Positions 1 to 8,554 of a DNA stretch of 49,300 bases are shown here, one piece after another. The position numbers and the translations under genes are program-made. Source of the stretch: Sporolactobacillus sp. THM7-7 (GTDB taxonomy: Bacteria; Bacillota; Bacilli; Bacillales; Sporolactobacillaceae); contig NZ_SEMB01000024.1 of assembly GCF_004153225.1 (NCBI RefSeq), positions 1 through 49,300 of the forward strand, written 5' to 3'. Every line of letters begins with the position of its first letter. The first letter of the stretch is position 1. The notes below the pieces were generated by a model that worked only from the letters and a program-made list of their open reading frames with translations, searched no databases and was not told the DNA's origin.

Positions 1-8
1 TATGTGCC

Positions 9-88
9 TATGGATAACTTTTCAAAAACCTATGATCCACAGGTGGATAACTCCCGGAAATCCCGGCAGTAAAGGCTTTTTATCCACA
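9..88. promoter_or_regulatory. Cluster of four DnaA-box-like 9-mers
   Basis: One perfect DnaA box, TTATCCACA, lies at 80-88. Three one-mismatch boxes lie at 9-17 (reverse orientation), 33-41 (forward) and 42-50 (reverse); the last two are adjacent and divergent. No intact reading frame crosses this stretch. Four boxes in 80 bp is far above chance, so DnaA binding is a reasonable inference, but what lies upstream of the window is unknown. Confidence 0.5.
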
Positions 89-168
89 GCGGATCACGGA
101 ATTGTGCCTACAGCTGTCGAAGGCGAGCATACGCTGAACAGCAAAAGAAAATTTTCAAGAAAAGCTTC

Positions 169-573
169 ATGCAGAAAAAGACTTTCCCGGAATTTACTTA
201 TCGCTGGCTGCGGGGAACCCGAATGGAAGGCGTCACCATCGGCGGCAACATCCGCTGTTTCTTAAAACTTGCCGGAACCCACTATTTTCCCGATCCGAAA
301 GAAAAAATTCTCTTTTTAGAAGCTTTGGGCGGCGGTCCCGCGCGGATGGCTTCCCTCCTAGCTCAGCTCGATCAGCTCTCTGCCTTTCATGTGCTTCGCG
401 GCGTTCTGCTCGGCACATTTTCCGCGATGCAGTGCGAAAACCAGACACCGGCAATTGAAGAACTTGTTCTCGGAATCACGGAGAAATACGGCCTCCCTGT
501 TGCCAAAACGGAGCAGCTTGGGCATGGCGAGGACGCCCGCTGTATACCAATCGGCCGATGGATCGCATTGTAA
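169..573 (+). pseudogene. LD-carboxypeptidase (peptidase S66) C-terminal remnant
   Basis: The 134-residue product matches the C-terminal half of S66 muropeptide LD-carboxypeptidases (MccF/LdcA type), which trim the terminal D-amino acid from peptidoglycan tetrapeptides. Visible hallmarks are the MEGVTIGGN segment, the KILFLEALG segment carrying the family catalytic Glu, and LGHGEDARCIPIG carrying the catalytic His. The N-terminal half with the nucleophile Ser is absent: the frame is closed by a TAA at 70-72, no good ribosome binding site precedes the ATG at 169, and no other frame upstream gives a convincing S66 sequence. I read it as a frame-disrupted or truncated gene whose 5' part is degraded or outside the window. 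Expression as a functional enzyme is unlikely. Confidence 0.65.
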
Positions 574-625
574 CACCGCAGCCCGGGTTCACGGACAAAT
601 CTATAATCCTGTTTGCGCGAAAAAG

Positions 626-674
626 AAAGCGACCTTTACCCACTTTCAGCGGGTAAAGGTCGCTTTTTCTTTTA
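626..674. terminator. Bidirectional rho-independent terminator
   Basis: A 16-bp stem (626-641 with 651-666) and 9-nt loop is followed by a T-rich tract on the plus strand and a comparable T-rich tract on the minus strand. It lies between the S66 remnant and the converging gene ending at 774, and could stop both transcripts. Confidence 0.85.
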
Positions 675-773
675 ATCGTTAGGGGCGAATCGGACCGGTT
701 AATCCGGCCACGTTAGAGGCGATTTTTCGGCCTGGTTCGAAGCCACGCTCAGCCTGAATCTGCCGCCCCGATC

Positions 774-1307
774 TTACCCGCTCACAGATGGATGCCATCC
801 GATCCCCATCTCGAGGTAGCGTTTCGCCTGCTTTATGTAGTGCTCTGCATCATATTTCAGATAAGCCGTGTTTTCGTCTGTCAGCTTGCGCCGTTCTTTT
901 GCTGGAACGCCGGCGGCCAGCGTCCTAGCTTCAATAACCTGATTTTCCATAACGAGCGCTCCGGCCGCAACGAGCGCACCCTTTTTCACCACTGCACCGT
1001 TCAGAATCGTGGTGCCCATGCCGATTAACGCCCCGTCCTCGACTGTGCATCCGTGCAGCGTCACGTTATGGCCAACCGTCACATGCCGTCCAACTTTTAC
1101 CGGTTTGTCCGCATCCACGTGAATCACCGTACCGTCCTGAATGTTTGACCCTTCGCCGATGAAAATGCCGGCTTCGTCTCCTCTCAGGACCGCATTGAAC
1201 CAGACGGACGATTCTGCCCCCAATTCCACTTGACCAATAATCTGTACGCCCGGAGCGACGAACGCGCTGGAATCGATTTTAGGTGTCTGACTGCCGTACC
1301 GATACAT
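774..1307 (-). CDS. Gamma-carbonic anhydrase-like hexapeptide-repeat protein (YtoA/YrdA type)
   Basis: A 177-residue left-handed beta-helix protein built of hexapeptide repeats from about residue 10 to 130, with a C-terminal helix. Three histidines, His63, His80 and His85, sit with the spacing of the metal-ligand triad of gamma-class carbonic anhydrases, so a trimeric metal-binding fold is likely. Length matches Bacillus YtoA and E. coli YrdA. Whether it hydrates CO2 is not established for this branch; several members bind metal without clear activity. The ATG at 1307 has an AGGAGGG Shine-Dalgarno with good spacing. It is a single gene converging on the shared terminator at 626-674. Confidence 0.85.
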   Translation of the reverse strand: MYRYGSQTPKIDSSAFVAPGVQIIGQVELGAESSVWFNAVLRGDEAGIFIGEGSNIQDGTVIHVDADKPVKVGRHVTVGHNVTLHGCTVEDGALIGMGTTILNGAVVKKGALVAAGALVMENQVIEARTLAAGVPAKERRKLTDENTAYLKYDAEHYIKQAKRYLEMGIGWHPSVSG

Positions 1308-1493
1308 GAAAATCCCTCCACCATTGTTTTGTTACCGTTATCATAATATATGAGACACAAATCATTCAATATGTTCGATCAAATCCCCCAAATTCTTTTA
1401 ACATGTTGTTAAAAACAGTCCCATATCTGTAAAAATGCAGGAGAAACCAGACACCATACATACCATATAATAAAAATTCTTCATGCCCAGAAC

Positions 1494-1520
1494 TAAAACT
1501 TTTTATGGACAAGCCGATAG
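1494..1520 (+). promoter_or_regulatory. Sigma-D (flagellar/chemotaxis) promoter
   Basis: TAAA at 1494-1497 is followed after exactly 15 bp by GCCGATAG at 1513-1520. This is one base from the Bacillus sigma-D consensus TAAA-N15-GCCGATAT. It lies about 60 bp before the chemoreceptor start, which fits the usual sigma-D control of methyl-accepting chemotaxis genes. Confidence 0.85.
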
Positions 1521-1582
1521 ATTAGTATGCGGTCGCTCTGTTTTCGGAATTCGATCGTATCAACATTCGCAGGGGAGGAATA

Positions 1583-3634
1583 GTGAGATTGACTGACGGG
1601 AAGAATGAAAGTTTTGAATGGAACTGGCTTAAGACTAAATGGAACTTTAGAACGCAGATTCTCGTTCCCTTTCTTCTGCTTATAATGGCAACCGGCGTTC
1701 TCGTGACATTGTTCGGTTATATGAACGGCAAAAATCTTGCGGCAAGCGAGATATCGAAAATAATGACAGCAGAGCTGAATGGATTGAATCACAGCTTTGA
1801 TACTTTCTATCAAGCCAAGGAAAATACGATTCGCCGGATCGCTTTGGAACCGGATTTGGCCGACTGTTTCGACCATCGGGATCATTTTATGCAAACCTTT
1901 GAGCAAATTGCCAAATCGGATCGTGATCTATTGAATACATATGTGGCAACGCCCGAAGAAAAACAGCCTTTGATATACCCTAAACACAAACTTCCGAACG
2001 GTTTCGATACACATACCCGTCCGTGGTATAAAGAAGCCGTGGCACAAAAAGGGACGCCGATCTGGACAACACCTTACAAAGACGCCGCAACAGGAAAAAT
2101 GGTCGTGACGGCGGCGCAGGCCGTATATAAAAACGGAAAATTATCGGCCGTCGTCGCTTTGGATATCGATATCGGAAAACTGACTCAACAGATCAGTGAA
2201 ATTAACAACGGATTATCCGGATACGTCGCATTAGTTGATCAAAACCATCGCTACGTAGCATCAACCCGGGATGCATTAATTGGAAAAAAAGTCACCAATC
2301 GGACGCTGCTGAATAAGCTTAGCGGCAATAGCCGTGAAGGGATGCTGAAGGAACAATCCGGGGAAGAGCATACCATAACTGCCTTCCGAAGAAGCGGGAA
2401 GACAAATTGGGTCCTGATGTATGTCGTCGATCAGAGCGAATACGCGAAACATGCGAGAGGTATCATCCTTCCCGCAGTTATTTTACTGATTGTCATTATT
2501 TCGTTTGCCGCTTTTATCTCTTTTTTAATCTCAAATCATTTTTCTAAAAGAATCCGCCGCCTGAAAAATGCCGTCGGGGCGATTGAGAAAGGAGACCTGA
2601 GCGTCCATGTCCCGGATAAGCGTCGAGACGAAATCGGAAGCCTCGCCTCCGGACTAAACCGGATGATTGGACGCCATCGAGAGATGCTGGGGCGGATCAC
2701 TGAAATGTCAAAAAAAGTCGACGACGCCTCGCAGACGCTGGTTGCAAGCTCGGAGGAAAATACCGCCGCAGCGAACGAAGTTGGGTCGACGATGTCGGAA
2801 ATCGCGGCCGGCGCCTCGGACCAGGCTGAGCTGATGGAAAAGAATAAAGAAGCCGTTAACGCGCTTGAAACAAAAGTGAACGATATTAAAAGACAGACGG
2901 CAAAAATAAAGACAGGCGCCGAAGCTCTCGCCCTATCTTCTAAAAGCAATCAGGAATCGGCCGGCCGGCTGCGCCGTCACTCCGAACGAACGATCAGCGC
3001 AACCGCCGATATTATTGAATCAATCACATCTTTGGAACATCGCTCCAAAAACATCGGAAAAATTGTCGAGACGATTTCTGATATTTCGGGGCAGACGAAT
3101 CTGCTGGCTCTCAATGCGGCGATTGAAGCTGCAAGAGCCGGGGAACAGGGAAAAGGCTTCGCCGTTGTCGCTGACGAAATCCGTAAATTATCACTTCAGA
3201 CTGACACAGCACTGAAGGAGATATCCGAACTCGTAAACGATATCCGGAAAGATACAACAAAAGCGGTTTCCTTCGCCGGAGCGACAAGCCAGGTACTTGA
3301 AGAACAGTTTGATGTGGTCGGTAATATCGAAAAATCCGTGAACAGCATGATACACGCCGTAGAAAACAATAACCAGGGAATCGCAAAGATCACAGCCGCC
3401 ATAGAAGACATGATTGCGGAGAACGGAAAAATCAGAAAGCACATCAACGGTATGACTGAAATCAGCGAACAGACGGCAGCAGGTACGGAAGAGGTGACGG
3501 CATCTGTCGAAGAACAGACAGCCGCCATGGAACAGCTAACAAAACTCGCCGAAGAGCTGGAAAAAGGGGCGATGTCCCTTCAGGAAGAAATGGACAAGTA
3601 CAAGCTTTCGGATACCCCGGCAGCAAACGGGTAA
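1583..3634 (+). CDS. Methyl-accepting chemotaxis protein with dCache sensor
   Basis: A 683-residue transmembrane chemoreceptor. TM1 is at about 24-46. An extracytoplasmic dCache domain spans about 47-290 and contains a [10 protein letters not shown] segment near 145 followed by an aromatic and an Asp further on, which resembles the amino-acid-binding variant of this domain. TM2 is at about 293-316, HAMP at about 317-370, then a long coiled-coil signalling domain. The hairpin tip near 503-540 holds the highly conserved [18 protein letters not shown] core and contacts CheA/CheW. Glu/Gln-rich methylation segments are seen, for example [15 protein letters not shown] near the end. There is no C-terminal pentapeptide tether. 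The GTG start at 1583 follows AGGGGAGG by 5 nt. The gene stands alone under a sigma-D promoter and ends at the hairpin at 3704. The ligand is inferred only. Confidence 0.93.
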   Translation: MRLTDGKNESFEWNWLKTKWNFRTQILVPFLLLIMATGVLVTLFGYMNGKNLAASEISKIMTAELNGLNHSFDTFYQAKENTIRRIALEPDLADCFDHRDHFMQTFEQIAKSDRDLLNTYVATPEEKQPLIYPKHKLPNGFDTHTRPWYKEAVAQKGTPIWTTPYKDAATGKMVVTAAQAVYKNGKLSAVVALDIDIGKLTQQISEINNGLSGYVALVDQNHRYVASTRDALIGKKVTNRTLLNKLSGNSREGMLKEQSGEEHTITAFRRSGKTNWVLMYVVDQSEYAKHARGIILPAVILLIVIISFAAFISFLISNHFSKRIRRLKNAVGAIEKGDLSVHVPDKRRDEIGSLASGLNRMIGRHREMLGRITEMSKKVDDASQTLVASSEENTAAANEVGSTMSEIAAGASDQAELMEKNKEAVNALETKVNDIKRQTAKIKTGAEALALSSKSNQESAGRLRRHSERTISATADIIESITSLEHRSKNIGKIVETISDISGQTNLLALNAAIEAARAGEQGKGFAVVADEIRKLSLQTDTALKEISELVNDIRKDTTKAVSFAGATSQVLEEQFDVVGNIEKSVNSMIHAVENNNQGIAKITAAIEDMIAENGKIRKHINGMTEISEQTAAGTEEVTASVEEQTAAMEQLTKLAEELEKGAMSLQEEMDKYKLSDTPAANG

Positions 3635-3703
3635 CCTTCTCTACAGCCTCTATCGTCCTTAAAGCGACAGATCGTGCCGCTTGCTATAAAATAGAAAACC
3701 GTA

Positions 3704-3740
3704 CGCCCTTTCACAATGAAAGGGCGCGCGTTTTTTCTTT
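3704..3740. terminator. Rho-independent terminator, probably bidirectional
   Basis: A 10-bp perfect stem (3704-3713 with 3717-3726) with a 3-nt loop is followed by a T-run on the plus strand, ending the chemoreceptor transcript. On the minus strand it follows thiE and has a shorter T-rich tract. Confidence 0.85.
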
Positions 3741-3749
3741 CAGCCGGAA

Positions 3750-4400
3750 TCAGCGCTGCTTTTTCCGAAACGTTTCCGCCTTTTCCCGAAGCGCTTTTGC
3801 GGCACCGAGGACATCTTTCTGTGAGAGAATGGCCGAGATCACGGCGATCCCATCGATGCCAGCGGGATAGAGTGTCTCGACATTGGCTTCATCGATACCG
3901 CCAATCGCCACGATCGGAATCCGGACCGTCTGCCGGATCGCCCCCAATGTCTCTATCGATACGGAAGTGGCATCTGCCTTGGAACGCGTTGGAAATACCG
4001 CTCCGACGCCAAGATAATCGGCCCCGTCCTTCTCTGCCTGTACGGCCTCCTCAACCGTCGATGCGGACACGCCGAGAATCTTGTCTGGACCGATCAGTCC
4101 GCGTACAACGCCTGCCGGAAGGTCATCCTGCCCGACGTGAACGCCGTCTGCATCCACGGCAAGGGCAATATCGACCCGGTCATTTATGATGAGCGGCACT
4201 TGATACGAAGCCGCCATGTCTTTCAGCTGTCCGGCCAGTTCAAAAAGCTGCTTTGAAGAGGCCTTTTTCTCCCGCAGCTGGAGCAGCGTAACCCCGCCCC
4301 GAAGCGCGTCGGCCACTTTATGGAAGTAACGGTCATGTGCCGACGGATTGTATGGATCAGTTACCAGATAGAGCGTATAATCAACGGACGATCCGGACAT
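3750..4400 (-). CDS. thiE: Thiamine-phosphate synthase
   Basis: A TIM-barrel enzyme of 216 residues from this start. It joins HMP-pyrophosphate and the thiazole phosphate to make thiamine monophosphate. Family features visible are LLQLREK near the N-terminus, PLIINDRVDIALAVDADGVHVGQ in the core (diphosphate/Mg site), GVSAST, and the C-terminal IVAIGGI phosphate-binding loop. An upstream in-frame ATG at 4427 exists, but the ATG at 4400 has AAAGGGAG at proper distance, so I prefer it. The start overlaps the 3' end of thiM by about 20 bp, so translational coupling is likely. It is the last gene of the riboswitch-controlled thiD-thiM-thiE unit. Confidence 0.95.
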   Translation of the reverse strand: MSGSSVDYTLYLVTDPYNPSAHDRYFHKVADALRGGVTLLQLREKKASSKQLFELAGQLKDMAASYQVPLIINDRVDIALAVDADGVHVGQDDLPAGVVRGLIGPDKILGVSASTVEEAVQAEKDGADYLGVGAVFPTRSKADATSVSIETLGAIRQTVRIPIVAIGGIDEANVETLYPAGIDGIAVISAILSQKDVLGAAKALREKAETFRKKQR

Positions 4401-5202
4401 GCTCGATCGCTCCCTTTGAAAAGTCATCTTCGTTTAACGTGGAAAATGCATCGAAAAGCCGGACTTTAAACGAACCAATGCCATCCGTCTCGCGCAGGAG
4501 AAGCGCTGCTTTTTCTCCGGAAAGCCCCATCGCGACAATCCCGCCGACCGCCGCCGCGAATGCATCATCCGCGGCGCCGGCAAATGAAGCGATCAGCGAG
4601 TTAGTCATACAGCCGGTTCCGGTCACATCCGCCAGCCTGCGATCGCCGTTATGCAGCTTAACGGTCCGTTTCCCGTCAGAGACGACATCGACTTTTCCTG
4701 TGACCGCAATAACACTGTGCAGCCTGCCGGCCAATTCACATGCCAGCCGATCGGCATCCTCCATGCTGTCTCCGGAATCAACGCCGCGCCCTCTGGCCTG
4801 AAGTCCGGCCAGCACTTTGATTTCCGACATATTGCCGCAAATGATGTCCGGGTGAATCGAAGCGAGCAAGTCGAAAACCGTCTTCTTCCGGAAATCCGTC
4901 GCGCCGGCGCCTACCGGATCCAGAATGAGCGGGACGTGATGTTCGTTTGCCGACCGGCCGGCCGCTTTCATCGCGGCAATCGTCTGGTTATTCAATGTGC
5001 CAATATTAATGACAAGGGCGGAAGCGGCAGCCGTCATCTCTGCCGCCTCTTCCGGACTGTCCGCCATGACCGGTCGTCCCCCGACGGCGAGCGTCGCATT
5101 AGCGCAATCGTTAATCGTCACTGTGTTTGTAATGTGATGAATCAGTGGATGAATCTCTTTTATTTTCTGGAACATCCTGTATATTTCCGATGTTGTGAGC
5201 AT
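4381..5202 (-). CDS. thiM: Hydroxyethylthiazole kinase
   Basis: A 273-residue ribokinase-fold kinase that phosphorylates 4-methyl-5-hydroxyethylthiazole for thiamine salvage. Seen are the substrate-region segment PLIHHITNTVTINDCANA, the NIGTLN region, LDPVGAGAT, and the C-terminal DVTGTGCMTNSLIA anion-hole/nucleotide motif with its catalytic Cys. Length matches the family. The ATG at 5202 is preceded by AAGGCGGG. It overlaps thiE downstream. The 160-bp gap to thiD holds a perfect hairpin (5299-5324). With thiD, thiM and thiE but no thiC or thiG in view, this cluster supports salvage rather than full de novo synthesis; biosynthesis genes may be elsewhere. Confidence 0.95.
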   Translation of the reverse strand: MLTTSEIYRMFQKIKEIHPLIHHITNTVTINDCANATLAVGGRPVMADSPEEAAEMTAAASALVINIGTLNNQTIAAMKAAGRSANEHHVPLILDPVGAGATDFRKKTVFDLLASIHPDIICGNMSEIKVLAGLQARGRGVDSGDSMEDADRLACELAGRLHSVIAVTGKVDVVSDGKRTVKLHNGDRRLADVTGTGCMTNSLIASFAGAADDAFAAAVGGIVAMGLSGEKAALLLRETDGIGSFKVRLFDAFSTLNEDDFSKGAIEHVRIVR

Positions 5203-5298
5203 TCGTATCCCGCCTTAAAATTTTTATATCGGCAAATCGCTTCAGTGCGGAAACGATTCCTTTTCCTAGCGAATTGGATCGTCGATTCCTTTCACACA

Positions 5299-5324
5299 GG
5301 CCTCGTTTCCGTTTAAACGAGGCC
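5299..5324 (-). other. Intergenic hairpin between thiD and thiM
   Basis: A perfect 10-bp inverted repeat (5299-5308 with 5315-5324) with a 6-nt loop. No T-run follows on either strand, so it is not a standard terminator. A processing, stability or partial-termination element in the thiDME mRNA is possible. Confidence 0.5.
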
Positions 5325-5366
5325 ATTCGAACGTTTTCTCGCGCCCTCCTCACCGTTTTTTTGCCT

Positions 5367-6158
5367 CTAGTTCTCTTGGAACCATCTGTAAAAATGATGT
5401 GTCGGGCCGTGGCCGTGACCGAGAGAAAGGCTGTGCTCAATCGCACCCTGAATATATGTCTTGGCTTCCCTGATTGCATCGGTCAAACTGAAACCTTTCG
5501 CGAGAAAAGAGGCGATCGCCGATGACAGGGTACATCCGGTCCCGTGCGTATTTTCTGTTTCCACCCGCTTTCCGTTAAATTGATGAAACGTTGTCCCATT
5601 ATAGAAAATGTCCGTCGGCCCTTCATTCAGATGACCGCCCTTGACGAGCACACTTTTCGGACCCATGCCGAAAATCTGCTTTGCCGCCTCACGCATCTCT
5701 TCAAGCGTTTCGACCGGCCGACCGACAAGCCGCGCCGTTTCGAATAGATTCGGGGTAACGACTGTTGCGAGGGGCAGAAGCTCATGAATCAATGTTTCCC
5801 GAGCCTCCGGTTTCAGTAAATCAAAGCCGCTTTTCGACACCATGACCGGATCCAGAACAATATACTCCGGATGATGCGCCTTCAGCTTTTCCGCAATGGT
5901 GCGAATCGCTTCGCTGTTCGAGACCATACCGATCTTGACCGCGCCAACCGGAATATCCGTGAACACGGCGTCAATCTGCTCACCGATTATTTTCGGTGAA
6001 AGATCTTCGACATCCGTTACACCCAGTGTGTTTTGCGCCGTGATGCTGACAATCGCGCTCATTCCATATACACCCAGGGCGGAAAAAGTTTTCAGATCGG
6101 CCTGCACACCGGCCCCGCCGCTCGAATCCGATCCGGCAATCGTTAAAGCCGTTTCCAT
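5367..6158 (-). CDS. thiD: Hydroxymethylpyrimidine / phosphomethylpyrimidine kinase
   Basis: A 263-residue PfkB/ribokinase-fold enzyme that phosphorylates HMP twice to HMP-pyrophosphate. Visible motifs are TIAGSDSSGGAGVQADLKTF at the N-terminus, VLDPVMVSKSG in the middle, the VLVKGGH strand, and ENTHGTGCTLSSAIAS carrying the anion hole and catalytic Cys region. A PdxK/pyridoxal-kinase role is an alternative for some ThiD paralogues, but placement directly behind a TPP riboswitch and before thiM and thiE favours thiamine. The ATG at 6158 follows GAGGTGAAGGAAG. It is the first gene of the operon. Confidence 0.95.
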   Translation of the reverse strand: METALTIAGSDSSGGAGVQADLKTFSALGVYGMSAIVSITAQNTLGVTDVEDLSPKIIGEQIDAVFTDIPVGAVKIGMVSNSEAIRTIAEKLKAHHPEYIVLDPVMVSKSGFDLLKPEARETLIHELLPLATVVTPNLFETARLVGRPVETLEEMREAAKQIFGMGPKSVLVKGGHLNEGPTDIFYNGTTFHQFNGKRVETENTHGTGCTLSSAIASFLAKGFSLTDAIREAKTYIQGAIEHSLSLGHGHGPTHHFYRWFQEN

Positions 6159-6229
6159 CTTCCTTCACCTCTTAAACTTCTTGTTGCCTTTGCTATCGGG
6201 CCGTTCGATAAACCATAACATTACAGCAA

Positions 6230-6262
6230 TTAAAAAAGCGCAGGCCTGAGACTGCCTGCGCT
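6230..6262 (-). terminator. Riboswitch-controlled intrinsic terminator (thiD leader)
   Basis: On the minus strand an 8-bp GC-rich stem (6254-6261 with 6238-6245) is followed directly by six T. It sits between the TPP aptamer and thiD, so it is the expected expression platform: TPP binding should favour termination before thiD. Confidence 0.85.
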
Positions 6263-6285
6263 CGTGTCGCATGAATCATTTTCAT

Positions 6286-6386
6286 TCCGACGCAACTTCC
6301 CTACGCTGGCATCATCCAGATCAGGTGAATAAGGGTCAAAGACATTGAGTCTTACTCTCAGCCGAATCCCGGCTCCCCCAGTGCTT
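6286..6386 (-). promoter_or_regulatory. TPP riboswitch aptamer (THI box)
   Basis: Read on the minus strand the segment carries the conserved THI-box elements in order: GGGGAGCC, GGCTGAGAG, GACCC, ACCTGATCTGGATGATGCC and GCGTAGGGAAG, with complementary flanks forming P1. A sigma-A-like TTGAAT-N17-TAGTTT lies just upstream near 6400-6450. It controls thiD-thiM-thiE through the terminator at 6230-6262. Confidence 0.96.
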
Positions 6387-6616
6387 TCATTCATTTTTTC
6401 CATACTCTTAAACTAGCACAAGTAATGATTGAATTCAATGATCGTTGTTTTTTTACAAAACGGATGATCAGTAAGCCGCGGTAACTGCTGAGCGGCGTCA
6501 GCCGTACTTCTCCTTCTTAAAACCCAGGTGTAAAATAAGGAAGATAGGATACAATTTTTATTTTTTCTAAGCCGGGAAAGCTTTTCATTTCAGCAATAGA
6601 ATAAGAGGTGGGCATC

Positions 6617-7426
6617 GTGACTCTGCTGCATCATGACATCACTTTTTTGAATTTCGACGGATCTTATGATCATCAGAAAAGATTAACATCGATTCCGCAC
6701 CGCTGGATTGATTTTCTTCATTTGCGCGGAACCAGCTTATATTGTTCTCCGGAGGCTTTTCACGTCATCACGAGAAGACTCCGCGATCTCCCGAACGAGG
6801 GGCTGATTTTTCTCGGCAGCGGAAATTATCATTACGCCGCGCTCGCCCTGCTTCGGAAGATACACGTACCGTTCACACTCATTTTATTCGACCACCACAC
6901 CGATTTTAACAAAGGGCAGATCGGGACCCTCTTATCGTGCGGATCATGGGTACGTCATGCGGTGATCGGTATCCCGAATCTAGAGAAAGTCATTATGATC
7001 GGACCGAATCCCAACCGCTCTATTCCAGAAACCGTTAAACAAAAAGTGACCGTTATTCCCGAGCGCCGGCTTCCCGCCGTTTCGCCGATAACATCACTCG
7101 TCCCGACGAGAGCCATTCATATCAGTATTGATAAAGACGTTCTCGCTCCTCGTTACGCCAAGACAAACTGGGATCAGGGAAACTTATCGATTCAAACGCT
7201 CGGTCACATGATTGAGGTCCTGAGCCAGACAAAAGAGACGGAGGGAATCGACGTTTGCGGAGAATGGCCGATCAGACCCCATGAACAGCTTAATCGTCAC
7301 ATCCGGCAATGGGTGAGAAAAAATGAATACAGCAATCGGCTCATCTTAAAAATGTTTCATAAAGCTTTGCATAAAACGGCGGCGCCATCTATTGATGAAC
7401 CAACCGGTCCCCATCTTGCCGGATAA
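6617..7426 (+). CDS. Arginase/ureohydrolase-family protein
   Basis: A 269-residue protein with the binuclear metal-site motifs of the arginase/agmatinase/formiminoglutamase fold. GNYH near the N-terminal third gives the first His ligand, DHHTDF matches the DxHxD motif, and SIDKDVL matches SxDxDxxxP. It is a divergent, short member and I cannot name the substrate; guanidine-type compounds are usual for the family. An in-frame GTG at 6608 is possible, but the GTG at 6617 is better placed behind AAGAGGTGG. It stands alone and ends at the terminator at 7541. Some relatives are annotated only as arginase family, and catalytic activity is not certain. Confidence 0.8.
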   Translation: MTLLHHDITFLNFDGSYDHQKRLTSIPHRWIDFLHLRGTSLYCSPEAFHVITRRLRDLPNEGLIFLGSGNYHYAALALLRKIHVPFTLILFDHHTDFNKGQIGTLLSCGSWVRHAVIGIPNLEKVIMIGPNPNRSIPETVKQKVTVIPERRLPAVSPITSLVPTRAIHISIDKDVLAPRYAKTNWDQGNLSIQTLGHMIEVLSQTKETEGIDVCGEWPIRPHEQLNRHIRQWVRKNEYSNRLILKMFHKALHKTAAPSIDEPTGPHLAG

Positions 7427-7540
7427 AATCCGTGTCGCCATTCGATACCAAGCACAGTATTCCGCTGTTTCAGCCCGGTTTGCATTTAGCCGAACGGTTA
7501 TCCATAAGATGCTTGATTTTTATCATTTCCTAAACAAAAT

Positions 7541-7579
7541 AAAAGCCGCTGTCCAAATGAACAGCGGCTTCATTTTTTG
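7541..7579 (+). terminator. Rho-independent terminator
   Basis: A 10-bp perfect stem (7543-7552 with 7561-7570) with an 8-nt loop, then CATTTTTTG. It ends the ureohydrolase-family transcript. Confidence 0.85.
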
Positions 7580-7668
7580 AGTTTCTCGCTGGTTTAAGTC
7601 TCAGAAAGGCTTGGGCTTGGCCAGCGTCAGAAACCCGACTTTGCCACGTTTTTCTTGACCCAACGTTT

Positions 7669-8190
7669 TCATGCGGTTACTTTTTCGAGGACTTTCAGGC
7701 TTTCACGATTGAAGGCCGGAATATCATCCGGTGTCCGGCTCGTGACAAGATTGCTGCAAACAACGACTTCTTCATCGGAAAAGTTTGCCCCGGCGTTTTT
7801 CAAGTCCTGGACGATCGATTTATACCCGGTTGCGTGACGCCCTTTTAAAGTGTCTGCCGTGATCAGCAGCTGCGGACCGTGACAGATGGCAAAGACACCT
7901 TTATCCGCATCCATGAATGCTTTCGTAAAAGCAACAAAACGGTCGTCCGCCCGCAATTGATCCGGTGAGAATCCGCCGGGAATGAACAGCGCATCAAAGT
8001 CATCCGGCTTTACATCGGCGATCGACGCGTCAGCCGTTACTTTTGCGCCGTGTTCCCCGGTAATGGTTTCTCCTTTTTCCTTACCAATGACGACCACTTC
8101 ATGTCCAGCTTCCTTATATGCCTTTGCCGGTTCCGTATATTCCGAGTCTTCAAATCCATTTGTTAGAACGGTGGCAATTTTCTTTCCCAT
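7669..8190 (-). CDS. DJ-1/PfpI family protein (general stress protein 18 type)
   Basis: A 173-residue class I glutamine-amidotransferase-like protein of the DJ-1/PfpI superfamily, resembling Bacillus GSP18 (YfkM/YraA). The nucleophile elbow reads AICHGPQLL with Cys followed by His. FIPGGFSPD is the preceding glycine-rich loop, and the N-terminal TNGFEDSEYTEP carries the conserved Glu. Members are described as intracellular proteases, glyoxalases or protein deglycases, and their true activity is debated. The ATG at 8190 follows AGGAGGA, so the longer frame reaching 8262 is not used. It is monocistronic and divergent from the MerR gene, and a stress role is plausible by homology. Confidence 0.88.
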   Translation of the reverse strand: MGKKIATVLTNGFEDSEYTEPAKAYKEAGHEVVVIGKEKGETITGEHGAKVTADASIADVKPDDFDALFIPGGFSPDQLRADDRFVAFTKAFMDADKGVFAICHGPQLLITADTLKGRHATGYKSIVQDLKNAGANFSDEEVVVCSNLVTSRTPDDIPAFNRESLKVLEKVTA

Positions 8191-8501
8191 AAAAAAATCC
8201 TCCTTTATAGTGACAGTGCTGTTGTTAGCCTGCCCAACTTCCCGGCCGGCTACACTTTTCAAAGGCGATGAGCTGCAAAAACAGGTTCATACACGCAATG
8301 AACAAAACCAATTAACTTACATTTTTTATTTTATGAAACAGAAAATGAAATATCAAACAAATTGCCTATGAAGTAAAAATATTTTCTTTAAGTCAGGGCT
8401 GACAAACGGGTCAAAGGCCCATTCGTTCTGTCAACAGGCGACGATAAATGGATCACGAAGCAGAGTTCCGATAACATTTTTTATATTTCTCGAAAAACTG
8501 C
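8191..8501. other. Divergent intergenic region, no gene seen
   Basis: About 310 bp between the PfpI-family gene and the MerR promoter, AT-rich in its middle (8300-8400). I find no convincing reading frame with a ribosome binding site, no terminator and no repeat. It should carry the PfpI-family promoter. Confidence 0.5.
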
Positions 8502-8532
8502 TTGAGATTGACGTAACGTCAAGGTATATGCT
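8502..8532 (+). promoter_or_regulatory. MerR-type promoter with perfect operator dyad
   Basis: TTGAGA (8502-8507) and TATGCT (8527-8532) are separated by 19 bp, the overlong spacing typical of MerR-activated promoters. The spacer contains the perfect dyad TTGACGT-A-ACGTCAA (8508-8522). It lies about 20 bp before the MerR gene, so autoregulation by DNA untwisting is strongly suggested. Confidence 0.85.
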
Positions 8533-8554
8533 AAAAGGGGTCAGGGGGGATTTC

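Noticed and set aside
1-100. Chromosomal replication origin next to dnaA-dnaN
   Set aside because: Genes downstream are a peptidase remnant and a carbonic-anhydrase-like gene, not dnaN/recF/gyrB, and no AT-rich unwinding region or GATC/DnaA-trio was evident in the visible part.
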